From Stercorarius parasiticus (taxonomy: Eukaryota; Chordata; Aves; Charadriiformes; Stercorariidae), in assembly GCA_013396915.1 (NCBI GenBank), contig VWZL01004333.1, positions 33,059 to 97,058 on the forward strand: DNA of 64,000 nt, read 5' to 3'. A program made the translations under genes and the position numbers. The notes under the pieces were generated by a model, which made no database searches, was not told the DNA's origin, and saw nothing but the letters and a program-made list of their open reading frames with translations. The number at the start of each line of letters is the position of its first letter. The first letter of the stretch is position 1. Of the stretch, positions 10,851-24,400 are shown one piece after another.

Positions 10851-13800
10851 TAGGTACTGCATTCACATGAATCAGTAAATGATTCTTGTCCTGTTAAGTT
10901 TGTAACCTAAACAGAAGAAACCAGGAATGGAAGCAAGGACCTTAACAGGTAATGGGAAGGTGGCAAATGATACATTGATTTTTCGGCATTTCCTAGGGAA
11001 GGGCTTAGTCAGATGTTGATGAGAGAAATGGAATGCAAAAACATAGGGGAAGAGTACACTGAAGTGAAGCAAAATGAAGGGGACTGAACATGCTAAGGGC
11101 AACAGAGAGGGAATGAAGATAAAGGGAGGAGACTATAGAAAAGAGTCAGACAAAGACAAGCCAAGAAAGTCCAACCTAATCTCTGTAGCATTGTCTGTTA
11201 AGAGATCCCCATTTTGTCTCTGTCAAGCAACACGTCTGTAGCTGTACTCACTCTAGAATTTGTCTTTAAGGCCATAAAGCAGGAGAGGAGCATGCAGAGG
11301 AATGGAAAGGAGGGATACTAGTTAAACATGTTCTGTCAAGAGTCTTTGTGTGGAGATGAGGGTGTGTGTCTCATGAGCACAGTTCGGTAAAGTGCTAAGA
11401 GAATAGGTGGCACCTTTGAAGCTATGTTCCACACTGAGTGACGTGTCTGGCATTGTACAGCGGGCTCTTCACAAAAGAACTGCATCCTGTAGATTGGAAG
11501 AGGATGATGACACAACTGTCGTTTTTTTCCTGCTGCAGGGACAATGCCTTCCGGAACACTTGCTGTGGTGGTCTTGCACGCCGTCTTTAAAGCATGGTCC
11601 TTCCGTGCACCTTTAGAACTCTCTAGCTCAGTGGTTGGAAAATTGCAGTCTATTTTCAGTTGCTGAGTAGTCCACTGTGAATTAAAATGGGGTGTTCAGA
11701 AGGGTGAAATCAGAACCATTTATAATCCAAGTTCTTTCTTTGTTTTTTCATTTCTTCTTCCTCTCCCCTCTCCTCCCCGACATAATTGGGACACATTAGC
11801 TTCACTGTCTCAGTTCATTAGGTCATTTCTGAAAATCGAAAATCACAGTTTTGTGTTTATTGGTGTCTTTTTACTTGTAGGAAATCATTTGCAATGAAAC
11901 TACTTCTAAATTTCCCGCTGTGTAGAAGACTCCAGAGCTGTTTGCTTATACTTCATCAGAAGAACTGCTGGAAATAATAGCTCTGAGTTAGGGAATGATG
12001 TTGCCCAAGGACTCTAGCTTTGATAATTAAAAATGCCAGTCCCTCATGGTGTTGAAAACCCTCAGTTTTCATGGACTGCAGAGGGTCCTCAGTTCTTTGC
12101 AACATCAGGACCTAATTGTGAAGTGGTGGAGTAAGTTTTTCAGAACATGCACAAGAGCAAGTTTATTTCTGCTGCAGTATCAAAAAACAGTGCAAGAACA
12201 GATGAACAGCATCTATGGGCTATCCAAGGGTAGTTTCTTTTAAGTAGGTTGTACTGATGATGCTCTCTGCAGCCTATGCTGTTTATAACAGCTAAGATCT
12301 GGTCTGTTCCTATTTACATCCAGCAGAAAATAAAAAGAGTCAGAAACTGAAAATTTTAAAAGATGACCTGTAAAGAACTGACAGTTTGCCCGAAGGATGC
12401 TTTTATTGAATCTTTATATGGCTTTTACAGAGTAAAAAAAAATTCAGGATTTTCTCTACCGGAGAAACAGTCCAGTGATTGATATGTTAGAAGATCACTG
12501 GTAAAGGGGAAATCTGTTAACTTTGCCTTTCACAGCCTTTTTACCCCAGCTTCACTTCACTCTTTTCTTTCTTCTTCAGTTTCCCTCATTCCTTTTCCTG
12601 TCAGTGGTGTCTCTTCCCTCGTTTTTCCAAATTAAAACTTAAAATGTCAGCCTAACTTGTGGGAATAGTAAGCCATATTACTCTATTTTAAATGGTGTCT
12701 TTGAGTTCAGAAGAACTTTTCTTGCACATTTTACTGCTTGTTTAAAGATATTACCAAACAGTCACCGTGAATTCGCATGAGATGCTGTGAGATGCGATCT
12801 TGAGTAGCAAGCCTTTAGCTAGGGCTTGTAACTGGAGAAACTGAGGACTACTCTGAACTTTCAATGTGCAAAACACTTCTGCAGAATATTTGCTTTATAT
12901 TCCAAAGCCAGCCCTTGGCTTACTTCTAAGACTGGATACAGCCTGAGTAGGAACTGTGTTTGATTGCTAGATATGACTTTGAAAGTAAACACTTTCATTA
13001 GGACTTCTGTAATGGACTTGGAAATCTTTTAATCCGAAGTTTTGTTCCTGGAACGATTAGTTGCCTGTGCTCTAGCCTGAGGGAAAGTGCCACAAGGGAA
13101 AATGATATGAAGAATGGATGTAGATGGAGAACTGTGCCACTACCACTTAAAATTCAGTTGCTTGTCTGTGATGTTTTCAAAGAATACGAAATCATTTAAA
13201 TATGCAAAAAAATTAAAATGTGCAATCCATATCAGCCATAATAAATTGGGACTTCCTAAAAGAAAGAATTTGGAAAGATAATTTGCACATTTTGTTTGCT
13301 CATTCATGGTAATTTGTTTTCTGTGGAAAATTTCAACGGTCCCAGTAGTTTAGCCTAGACTCTCTAAGTGGTGAAATTGTTACTCCTGTAACACAGGAGA
13401 TGGAGTTGGCAGTAGGAAATTCAGTTATTAGTCTGAATAAGTCACTTACTGGGTAGGTGATGGTTGGGAAGGTATGTGGGACAGGTATCAAGATGGGTTA
13501 TTTCCTGAGGTGTCCATAAAATTCTGGCAAAACCTGGGTGACTATTCTGGTCACAGTCTGAACTTTTACCTATGGATTTAGAAGTGGGAAGGGAAATGAG
13601 TCTCTTGAAATTAAGATTAAATTACCAGGAAAAAGATGCACCTCTAAGCAACAGTTTCAGTTTACCGACACATGCAGCATAGGGAAAGTATTCAAAACCT
13701 CAGAACCGTGGTGGGAGACCTGATGTAAAGACAAGGGATTTGAGTCTACTCAGAACTGTAGAAGGTTTTGAAGAACAAAAAGTCTCTACAGAAAGTGATG

Positions 13801-16800
13801 CTTCCTCTTTGCCTAGCAGGGCTAAAGCGCTACCACAGAGAACTGACAATGTTTAGGGAGATTACTTAAAGCAGGACCGGGAGAAGGCTGACAGGTGCTA
13901 AAGAGTATTCAGGTCAGACAAAGACATCTGCCAAAGACATCAGTCATAAGAGATAAGGAAAATTACAGTTGTACTAGGGGAGGAACAAGTGCTGCTCACA
14001 AAGGAGTATCCTGGAAAGTTAATGGTATGTCAGAACACAAAGTTAAATAAAAGAGTAAAAAAATTAAATGAAACCTATACATCTTTGTGCACAGTTGAGA
14101 AGGCTAAGAAGGTGGACTTGACTGCTTGGCCATGTGGTAAAGAGAATCCTGAAACATGGAGGAATGAAAGGTAAAAATAAAATGTTTTAAAATCTGTCTT
14201 TGGCAATTCATAATGAGTAGATTAAGCCATCAAATGGTTGAGTAGTGCTACACCTGCATCATTCCGTATTCTCCAAGGAGGTACGCTTTCTTAACACATG
14301 GAAATACCTACAGGAATACTGGCTTTATCTCACAGATTACTACATTTATTACATTACCAGCATCCTGACTGAGCTATTTTGTATGAAAAAACCAAAGGAG
14401 ATCAATAAGATATCAACTGGTTAAAGGCCACAAAAGGGTTGACTTTGGGTATCTATCTGTCTCTAAACTCCAAATAATAAAACATACTCTTTTTGTAATA
14501 TATGAGACTTAGTCCAATTGGAAACAGCTGAGATGCCAGATGTGACATTGATATAATTAAGCCTGATTTATTAAGTGACCATGGAGTTGGAGGCACAGTA
14601 TTGGAGGCTACGTTGGACAGCTCGCTATAAATCTCCACAGTAATCAGCAAAGAGGAATAATATAACATGGAAGAAACAGAAAGATATAGTACCACCACTT
14701 TATTAACTCTATACTTGAGCTGAAGCCATATACATATAAACGAGAAGAGGCCAATAGGTACACTGCAAAAACGGAAAGAAGCATGAAGCAATTTTAATCT
14801 GAGGAGAGAGATGAAGTAATGAATCTTAGAAAAGAAAAAGACACAGTGAAAGTATACAAGATAGTGAATATTAATAAGAAGCTAAATCTGAATCTTCTAT
14901 TTACTTTCTGAAGATTTCATCAAAAAGGGACTTTGGTTTGAAATTGAAAGCCTCTGCAATTAAAACTGATAAAAGGAAATACATTTAAAGGTAATACTTA
15001 ATTAACCTGTGTCATTTATGTAGAGAATGCAAACACTCACAGTACATTAAAAAGGAAACAACAAACAAAAAAATAATCAGAGACTTAAGCCCTCAGATGT
15101 CAGCATGTTTGCCAACCTGGGGGAAAAAATCTTCTCTGTGGGCAGGTTATTTTAAAAATTGCCACTTACAATTTTTGGTTTTTACTTTCTCTCACACCCT
15201 GGATGCTGTCTAAGTTACTGGGGTATCTGTGGGTCATTTTTTAGAAAAGAGGTGAAAAGTTAGATGAAAAAATACCCCCTGCAAATGTTGCAGTAAGTAC
15301 TTTGATTTGCCAGGTGCTCTCTGAAATTTCAGATTCAAAATCTTACAGATAGAATATTTTTAAAGCCCTACTAAACTTGTATTGGGGAGATAGTATATAC
15401 TTTTGTAGCATTTTCTTTACTAAAAAATAGAAAATAATTTGCTATCCCAAAGCAAGGGACAGTAACAATAGGTACTAGTTGGTTTGTATCTGTTTTCATC
15501 ATTCTTATATGTGGGTGAGGGGTGGAATGAAAATCGAAAATCCTATACGTATTTTTTGATTTCTTTGGGAAATGTGCCAACACGGAATAGAAAGGAAGTG
15601 ATGGCCCTGAACTGTCTGCCATGAATCTGAGCATTGTTTCAGGTTTTGAGGTTGCAGCTCCTGTTAAGGATGGCTTGCTGGGCTGGCATGATTGAAGCAT
15701 ACCAATAAGAGACATGAAGGTGATGTGATTGCTATCTTATCTGTCTGTCCTTGAATTCCCCACTCCTGTGACCTCGTCTGCATTCAGGTAGCCTGGCTGG
15801 GGAAGTGTGTGTTGAGGGAAAGGCAGGAGAGATTACAGCAGAAGTCCATAAGGAAGTCGACTCATTTCAAGCACAACACCAGGATGCTCTAACTACTCTG
15901 CTTTTGTGCCCCATGATGAATTCTCTGGTAACGTCTTTTCAGATTACCTGCTGGCTATGGCTTCTTTGGCTTAGTGACATTTATGGTTAAGAAAGTGTTT
16001 TTAATGAATTTTTTTTTTAAGACCATGTTAATATTCCACACCCAAAACCAGATTGCCATTTTCATAGGTATAAATATATATTAACAACTATTCTTTCAGA
16101 TTTGATTCACACCCTGCAAACCTATTTCAGGGACCACACATAATGCACTTTAAAATCACATCAGTGTAGGTCATCATTCGGCTCTGCGAGGATATGCAGA
16201 GGACCAGGGAAGTACAGGAGCCCATGCCCACCTCGGGTATAGTGGAGCAGCAAGCACAGCGGGCTGCTGCCTGGGTGTGAGCAATCTGGAGGTGGGGAAG
16301 CCTTAGTTGTTCTTAAGGGAGAATCAATTTACAAAACTTAACTGACAGGAGATGTGTGTGGGGAGGGACGAGAGGGGAGAAGTGATCTGCATCCTCTGAG
16401 AGCTGTCATCCCTGAGATAGAGGAGAGGTTAGAAAGGGTACTGTGACTCTTAGGCAACACTATAGTGGAGATACAGCAGCTAAGATTTTCCCATGCACTG
16501 TCAACGAGAGGAAATTCTCGGTTGGTCCTCAGCAGAGTATTTTTCTTATGAATGCATTTTTTCAGTGCATTCTCTGAATGCTTTCAATGCCAATAATTAC
16601 ATGTCCCTGATCTAAGAAGCTAATAATTTACTTTCACACAGGGTACTCTAAGAGGGTCAACAAAACAGTGGGATGGGGAAGACCAGAGCACTAAGGCTAG
16701 GGAGATTATTCAGAGGTGGCATGGACACAGCATGGAGAAAGACTTTTTTCTTTGTATTTACACCCATTTTATGACTGCTCTACACTGCTAAGGTAGCATA

Positions 16801-17530
16801 AAGAAGCCTTATGTAAATGAGTCAAACCTACATGAGTAAGTGATTAAATAACCGGCACAGGTTCTTGTAGCAATTATGGCAGAGTAGTTTTAAAGAGTGG
16901 CTGAAGTCAGTCATGATATTGGCATTGACAGCCTGGTTTGATATTGACATGGGTTGTCAAAGGAATTTCCTCTGAACATGTTGGAGACTACCACAGCAAT
17001 TCATAAATAACCATCCTCCAAAATGTCTGATGGCTGCTCCAAAACCATTAGCCTCATGAGGTTTCTGTTGCCTTGGACATTTTGTGGGAGAAAGCAGCAG
17101 AAGCCCGCTGAGTGTGGAAATGGGACATATTTCCAAAACATCTGTTGACATTATATATGCCGAGTGATTTCATTTCAAAATTGTCATGTTTTTCAACATA
17201 GGACATCTGTGCTAGTAGGCAGTATCTGTGCAGTGCAAACAAAAATGGAATTAAATGTACAATAAATATGCTCAGACAAATAATACTTTTCAGTAGGGAA
17301 GCAAACATGCAGTATAACTCCTTTATCAGCTATTCCCTTTTCTCAGGGAATGCACTTCCTCTGTTCAACAGTCTAACAACAGACCAATATATAGGTTACT
17401 TGCCTCAAGCAATTCTGGGACTATAAAAGCTTTCTAGCTATGTAAAACAAGTTTGTTATCCAAGCCCTAGTTTCTACACTCTCTGGTACTTGATCTTTGC
17501 TGAGCAAGTTGAATTCATAACACCAAAGGT
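10851..17530. other. Non-coding, unique AT-rich sequence
   Basis: No gene or transposon recognised across about 6.7 kb. Polypyrimidine stretches lie at about 11731-11778 and 12559-12600. Open frames at 14453-14791 and 15371-15715 (minus strand, about 112-114 codons) have no domain or splice support. A slightly GC-richer patch at about 16180-16300 has only a few CpGs. Confidence 0.55.
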
Positions 17531-17567
17531 ACACACACGTACACACACACACACACACACACACACG
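17531..17567. repeat. AC dinucleotide microsatellite
   Basis: About 18 AC units with one GT interruption near 17539. It is a standard length-variable simple repeat; on the minus strand it reads TG/GT. Confidence 0.97.
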
Positions 17568-18574
17568 AGTGAGGCAGGGTAGGTGCTTAGTCTGGGAGTC
17601 ACAAAAGCTCACATGCTAATCACTGGGGTGGTTAACTTACTCAGTAGGTTATGCCAAAAAAGGGGGGTGTCACAGGCAACACTCCTCTATCAAGCCAGGA
17701 ATCAGAGCCTGGAATTGCTGCGTGCACTTAGGTATCTCTGTGACACTAGATGTTGCCCTCTCATTGCAGGATGCTACCTAATAAATAGCGTAATATTCCT
17801 AGGCTGTTATTGAGTCATGAGAGCTCTCACTTGCACTGTCTCTGTGGATTCTGCATACTAGGCAGCACCTTCAACACTAGCTTTTTGGATGAAAATGCTC
17901 TGTGCCCTTTCTGTTGCAGCTGGGCAAGTGCTTCAAATGCTCAGGCGCTATGTAAGAAGTGAGTACAATCCACCGCCATGGCTTTTCATGCAACTCAAAG
18001 CAATCTGAATGAGTTAAGTTTGGTCAGAGTATAGCTAGAAATCAAGGCTCCTCTGAGGTCTCAGACATTAGTGCATCTTTCTGAATTGTTAACAAGAGAT
18101 GATTTATCTAGGCAGCCAGCTCAGTAAAGAGAAAGATGCCTCTGAGTTTCCTCAGTAATACATCTATAATTACCAGAGAGGCTTTTCCTTGAAACCTAAG
18201 TGGGTTAGGTAGGGTTTTCCTCAATTGCTTTTCTGATTTTAGTAACTTCAATTTTATCTGTGTTGTATTTTGGGTTCAAAGGAAGTCTGCCCATGTTCCA
18301 TCAAAGGCCCGTGTTCCAGCTATCACATAGTGCCTCAAGGAAGACACATGACAAGTGAGTGTGAATACAGAGTTCTCAGAGGCTTAGGCAAAACTGAAGT
18401 TTTTTTCCATCGATACTTGAGCTCTGGCTCTGCCACACTGTTCTGCAGGACAGAGAGGAACACTGAATGGGGGAGAAGGATGAGAGCACAAGGGAGGTTG
18501 AGCCCCAGAGAACTACGTTTACTTGTCTTGCTGTCATGAGGAATTGCTGAGGTGGTGGAGCCTCTTCCACTGAC
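17568..18574. other. Non-coding, nothing recognised
   Basis: Unique-looking sequence between the AC repeat and a CR1 stub. An open frame from about 18376 to 18801 on the minus strand overlaps the CR1 stub and a short CAG run (about 18647-18661), so it is unlikely to be a gene. Confidence 0.5.
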
Positions 18575-18614
18575 GAATCATAGAATGTGTTGGGTTGGAA
18601 GGGACCTTTAAAGA
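18575..18614 (-). mobile_element. Extremely short CR1 3' stub
   Basis: Bases 18575-18613 are identical over 39 nt to 809-847 of the first CR1 copy: one terminal repeat plus the GTTGGGTTGGAAGGGACC block. Similarity ends abruptly at 18614. This is a severely 5'-truncated CR1 insertion, keeping only the 3' end on the minus strand. The exact match suggests the same subfamily as the 803-1092 copy. Confidence 0.9.
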
Positions 18615-20419
18615 GCACTGCCTGATGAATTCCCACTTGTCCTTCTGCAGCAGCAGCAGCTTGTGTTTCCAGGGCTTTGCAGTCAACAAAGTAGATAGAG
18701 AGGTAATGGCTGGTTTTGTTGTTCCTGCCAATCTGTTGACCTAAACAAATGCCCACTTGGCTTTTACCTAAAACAAGCCTGCCTTTGACATAGTAACACA
18801 TTTATTGAGCTGAAAATAAAATGTGTTCAAAATGTGATTGCTTTGGAGGCAAATGCTCACTCTTTACAAGTATGGCTTAGAATTAGGACCAGTTTGAAAA
18901 AAATGCTGAAGCACTTGCTTTATGACAGCAACATTTGAGCAAAGCCTTTCTTTTGCTGCGTGTCTAGCAATTCTGTTAAACCTTTATGTGGAAAAAGTGG
19001 ATACAATCTATTTCTTTGAAAATCTTCACACATCCTGTTTTGACACATCTGAAACACAGAATTTCAACTTTTCACTTTGAAACAACAATTTTTGCTTAGA
19101 TATCAAATGTATTTAAAGTCCCATTGATGTCTGTATTTACACATTGATTCATGAAGACAATTGGAAAAAAGTTCTGCTTGGAAGAAGATTTCATAGTTTT
19201 GCTTCCCTGTATCAATTCAGGACAACAGGAAGTTTGAAATCTTGCAATATTTCCCAGGCTGGCAAATATAGCTCACTCTTTGCCTCACTTTATAGTGCAA
19301 AATTAAGCAAAAACCATTAAGTTTTGGTCCCCTAATTTAAATATTTAAGCAATTTGAAATGAAACCACAATTTAATAAAGTGTACAGGCTACTGTGCTGG
19401 CAGAAATTGTTTGAAAAATATAAGCCAAATTTCTTTTCTCGATCAGCTTTGGAGATCTAAACATGGTCAAAGAATGAACCAAGCAAAAAGAGCAAATCAG
19501 CCTTTAGGCCTGATCTTAACAACTTGGTTGATGCCTCATAGCAAATAAATCACATTAACTACTAAAGGTGAAGTTGATATTTTGGAACGGATTCCATCAT
19601 CTAGCATTACAAACATCAGGAAACATATTTTACATTGCTTGTGCTTTATCAGTAATTTTTTAGTAATTTCTTTCCTGTTCTTTAAAGGGGTTGCATTTGA
19701 GTGGACATGCTTTTAGCTAAGCAGGGTAGGTTTTGCATCCTGTTTCTTGTTGGATTTCTATGTTTTTCACCTGCAGGGGAGTATCAAGTGACTTGGGACT
19801 ATCCCTTTTCTGTGTCTCTTGTATCTCCCGAGTTTTGGGTGTCATTTGCCTATTTTTGTTCCAGTTCAACAAGACTTAGAAGCAATAGTGATAACCAGGT
19901 TAGCAACTTCTTTCTAACTTCATTGCATGTGTTGTTTTTTTCTGTTTCACCTGCTCTGACTTTATTGTAATAACTAGCAGATAACCACTATTATATTGAG
20001 AATAATTGGTGAAGACTTACTGGTAGTTTGAACAAGACAGATGCTTAAAGTTCATTATCTTTGTAATCTTGTGCTTTTACAACTGAATTTTATATCGTAG
20101 ACATTGTCCATTTCCAATGGAAATTTCAGTGAATTTCATCACACTCTTTATTTGGTCTCCTGCAGTAATTTTGAAAATTGATACCCTTGTATATTGGGAG
20201 ATGGGGTTCACAGGATCACTTGGACAGTTTTCTTGTTTAATGCTGTTGAAATCCTCTCTTCTCCTTCTTTCCCTTCCTTCAGATTTTCCCTAAATCTAAG
20301 AGATCACACCTCAGTCTCTAAGTCAATTAAAGCTGCTTTTGGACATGCATGTTTGAAACCTGATCCAAATGAACACCAAGTATCGTGGATGGAAATATTT
20401 GACACAGTTATGATTTAGT
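18615..20419. other. Non-coding, unique AT-rich sequence
   Basis: No repeat or gene recognised. It includes a short CAG/GCA run at about 18647-18661. Otherwise unremarkable. Confidence 0.5.
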
Positions 20420-21480
20420 AGCAATTCAAAATTTATTAATGATTTGAGGTAGATCAAGAGGTTAAGTTATAGCAGCACTTACTCATTAACCAATTTAAGG
20501 ATTTACAAGATGATTTAAGAAAATAATTGAACAGCGAATTAATTACAGGTTTGAAAATGGCATGACTCACACTGACTTACTATAAGGTATCCCATATCAA
20601 TACAGACACGCCTGAGCCCAAACATACAAACACACACCACTCGAGGGGCCACACACAGCCCCACCCCTGAGTTTTTAACTGCTAGGACCAAAGGTCCCTT
20701 TGCAATGAGTGACTCCAATGAGCCGATGGGTGGCCCTTTTTACATGTGCACTGACAAATATTTGGATCCAGTAAAGTATAAGAACATCCATGCTCATAAG
20801 AACTAATGTGTACATAGAGAAGTGGATGAAAGAGAGGCTAGCCTATAGTTAAAATTTCCCTCTTCGAGTTTGGAGTAAATACTCACAGTGCATTGGCATT
20901 CCTCAGCAGGTGATGATAGGTGATACTTGAGGGGGTTTGACTCACCCTGGCCTTTAATCCTCAAGGCATTTGTCTGAGCAGTGTCCCAACTCAGGGGAGA
21001 TGCTGGTCACAGCCCTCTGCGATCCAGAAGAGCTCAAATGGTCTCACTAGAATCACTGTTTATAAGGTCTGAGATAATTGACTTTCATCAGGTATTTTTC
21101 AACTCTGGCCCAACTCGGACGATGGGATATTCTGGTAATTTTCACCAGTTATGCAAGCCCAGAACTTGCTAGATCTTGGATTTCTGCTATCACCCCTCTT
21201 TGGGCCATGATCCATATACAGACGTGCTAGGCTGTCAAGGGGTGATAGATGATCATTACTGTTTCCAAGTGACAGGGGAAGCAGGAGCCAGGCGCATTAA
21301 GGGAGCACCTTAATGCTCTGGTCCTTTGTCTTTCTCTATCCATGCCTGACTTCTCCTAGGTTGGTTTGTGGCCCAGGGATGGAGAATTGCACCAAGCACT
21401 GAGTGGCCGAAACAGGAGGGGGGGGGTTGCACCACCACACCAAGTATAAAGCTCATACCTACAGCTGAGGCCAATGGAAA
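20420..21480 (-). mobile_element. Possible degraded LTR-type element
   Basis: Composition shifts here from the AT-rich surroundings to a richer, CCAC/GGGG-containing sequence. It includes CACCACTCGAGGGGCCACAC at 20636-20655 and a 9-G run at 21418-21426. An AATAAAT-type signal on the minus strand near 20428-20436, and a 9-bp stem-loop at 21294-21316, would suit an LTR with R/U5 toward the left. No coding remnant, partner LTR, TG...CA ends or target duplication was identified. The overall look resembles avian ERVL-type solo LTRs, but that is an impression only; boundaries are rough. Confidence 0.3.
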
Positions 21481-24400
21481 AGGCGTTAATTTGCTTGTCT
21501 TACCTGAAAGGCTGACTGTTAGATAAGCTGTGAAGACTGAATATCACAGATATGTCTTCTTTCCTTCAAAACAGGGCTTTCGTATAGATTCATTTGCCAT
21601 CTGTGGAGCTTACCCAGACTATGGGAATCCAGTGCTCAGACCCTTGCTTGCTGTCCTTCCTCAAACGTGCATCCTTCACCTCTTCAGAAAGGGTCTGTTG
21701 CTGAAGTTTTGTCTTCAGTGTCTCCTCTGTTGTTGGTTGGGATGCTGTTTTTATACGTTGTATTCTGAGCTGTCCAGTTTGCCTTTACATTGCACAGGGA
21801 GTCTGGGTTCCTTTGGACTGTGGTAGGACAGCCAAAAAAGTAAGCAGATGCTTAGACTCGTGGTGACTATTTCCTTTGGTAGACCTGAAATATTAGCAGA
21901 ATATTAGCAGAGATACATGAAACAGAAGTTCTCAGCTTGTGGCCTGGTCTACAGTCCCTGGGTACAAAGACTTCCTTTCCTCCAAGAAACAGCTTTTGTT
22001 TTCTGGTTCTTTTTTTTTTTTTAAACTATTGTCACTAGCTTATTGCTCTGTTGTAAATATAATTGCCCTCTGTAAGCAGTGGGAAACAACTGAAAAAATT
22101 TAACAGGAGCTTATTGCAGGGGGTATTTTACTGCTTCTTAAGAGAGGCAGGCATGGTGATTTAGATGTAGTTTGAATAGCTGAGGTAAGTGATGTTTCTC
22201 ATCTGAAGTACCTGCACACCTACAAGCATTTTGTTGACTTGTGCTATAAAGAAACCTTGCCACTAGTAGTCAGGGAAAGTTTGGGAAAAGTTATATTTAC
22301 CTTGGATAGAGAGTATAAATGTCATAGATTGTGCTTTAAGTTTCCTGTTGCCACTGCGTAAAAACATTTACATTCAAGATCTGTTCTATTACCTGCAGTT
22401 AGGATCATCCTTGAAAATATATTTGTTAGCATAACTCTGTGGTGTACTGTATGTCAGGTTTATTGATGATGAAGAAAATGCCCTTGATATAGCATTTGTT
22501 CCAATTTGTTTAGGTATCAAATCAGTTTGGAACCTTATGTTCCAGATTTGACATAAATATATCTGCAGATATTATAGAAACGATCCTGAACTTATAGTTC
22601 CCAGGAGTTGTTTTGTGATTCAGTCTATTTGACAAACAATATTTGTCTATGAAGCACAATTTATTGGGTATAGCAAAGACTTCCATGCATCTTTCACCGT
22701 GTTATGCTATTCATTGATAGTGCGAAACATATTATTGATTGCTGCAAGGTATTCTGGTAGAGTACTGTGCAAGGATTGACGTTTACAGATTTATTATAGT
22801 ATCATGCAGTACATTTATTCCTGGCATAATATCTACTAATCGTATATTATTTAGAAGACAAACATTAGTTCATGAGTGTGAAACAAGATACTGCTTTAGA
22901 CAAGTGCATATAAATCTTTCTATGGAAGATACCAGCTATTGGTATAAAAGGGATTTCTTTTCATGCGTTATGGAGAAATGATGTTTAACAAGGATTAGTA
23001 AGGTTGAAAAATCAACCCTTCAGACTGGTAGGAAATAACAAATTGTGTATATACTTCCGAAGACCTTCAATCTTTGTAATATGTTTCAATAAACTGTGGT
23101 AGAATATACTGATATGTTGTAGATGATCTTCAGTTTGGGATTCCTTTGAATTTTATTGAGTGGCAAAATAAGTCATGTTCAAAGAAAAAGAATAATTCAA
23201 ATTTTAAAATGGACTCACCACATATTAAATGTGTACATGTTCTGGAGTGAGCTTCAGAATCATCTCAGTCATTAGAAAAACTGTCCATGGGTCTATAGAC
23301 CATGTCAAAATTAATGTTATTCAACTTTAAAATCTTTGTTGCTAACCATTTTTTCACACTTTCCCCTTATTCTTCAAAAGAGAAAGTGAACTGTTCAATG
23401 TAGGGAAAGGAAACTCGTTTTCTTAGATCTACTGGAAGGAATGAGCCAATTTTGAAGACTGCTGATGAGGAACTAAATTTGCCAGCACTCTAGTCCAAAC
23501 CTATATTACACAAAGATTCTTGGCAAATTGAATATCTGTACATGTGTGTTTTTTCACCTGTAATGCCACACTGAGACTTATTAATTTCTTTTCCAGTAAC
23601 GGGTGAATCAAATTTGATCGGTAATTTGATTTGAGAAAAATAACTCAAATTTGATTGGAGTAAAAGAAAAGATTTTTGAAACATAAAAAATATTAATGAG
23701 AAAGAAATTTCAGACGTTTAAGTAACTGAAAAAGAGAATGGAGATCAAAACACCTTCTGTGCATAAGAATATGTGTATCTACCTATCTTTACTGCCCAAT
23801 GAAGTAAATGAACTTCAAGTGCTGGAGATCTTATAATATACTCTGTAGAAATAGTGATCTATGGATAAAATAGTAAACAAATTTCATTTATACAGTAATG
23901 AGGCACTTTACCGTTGTGACATTTCATGATAAGTTTGAAACTGACTTTTGCAGCACTATGCTTAGGAAGACCACAGCACTCTCCTACAAATATATACCCT
24001 GTATGTAACAAAAATAGTAAAAACTTACCACCTAGTATTTTAAGGATTTAGCATAAAGTGTTTTGAAGTTTCAGCATATTATTACTGGAAACTATTTTTG
24101 GCTTCACAAGTTTTTCTTTAAAGCTTGTTAAAATGAAATCCTCTTTTCCTTCATGTCTAAAAATAAGTATAGGTAAACTCTGATTTTCTGAAGGTCACGA
24201 CGGATGACTGAAATCCTCATAAAACCAAGCTTAGTTATGAGAAATTTCAGACTTGACACAATTTTTGGGTACAAGGATTGCTATGAATTTGAATACCAAA
24301 AACGTTCAGGGCTTAGCTGCATTTCCTTCCTCTACATGAATAGTAGTGTTTATTTTTTATAAGGTGAAATTGTCGTGCTTTGTCCAGTGGGCTTTGCTCT

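Noticed and set aside
18376..18801. Longest open frame in the window, about 141 codons on the minus strand.
   Set aside because: It runs through a CR1 stub (18575-18614) and a CAG run, has no domain, and its length is within chance expectation.
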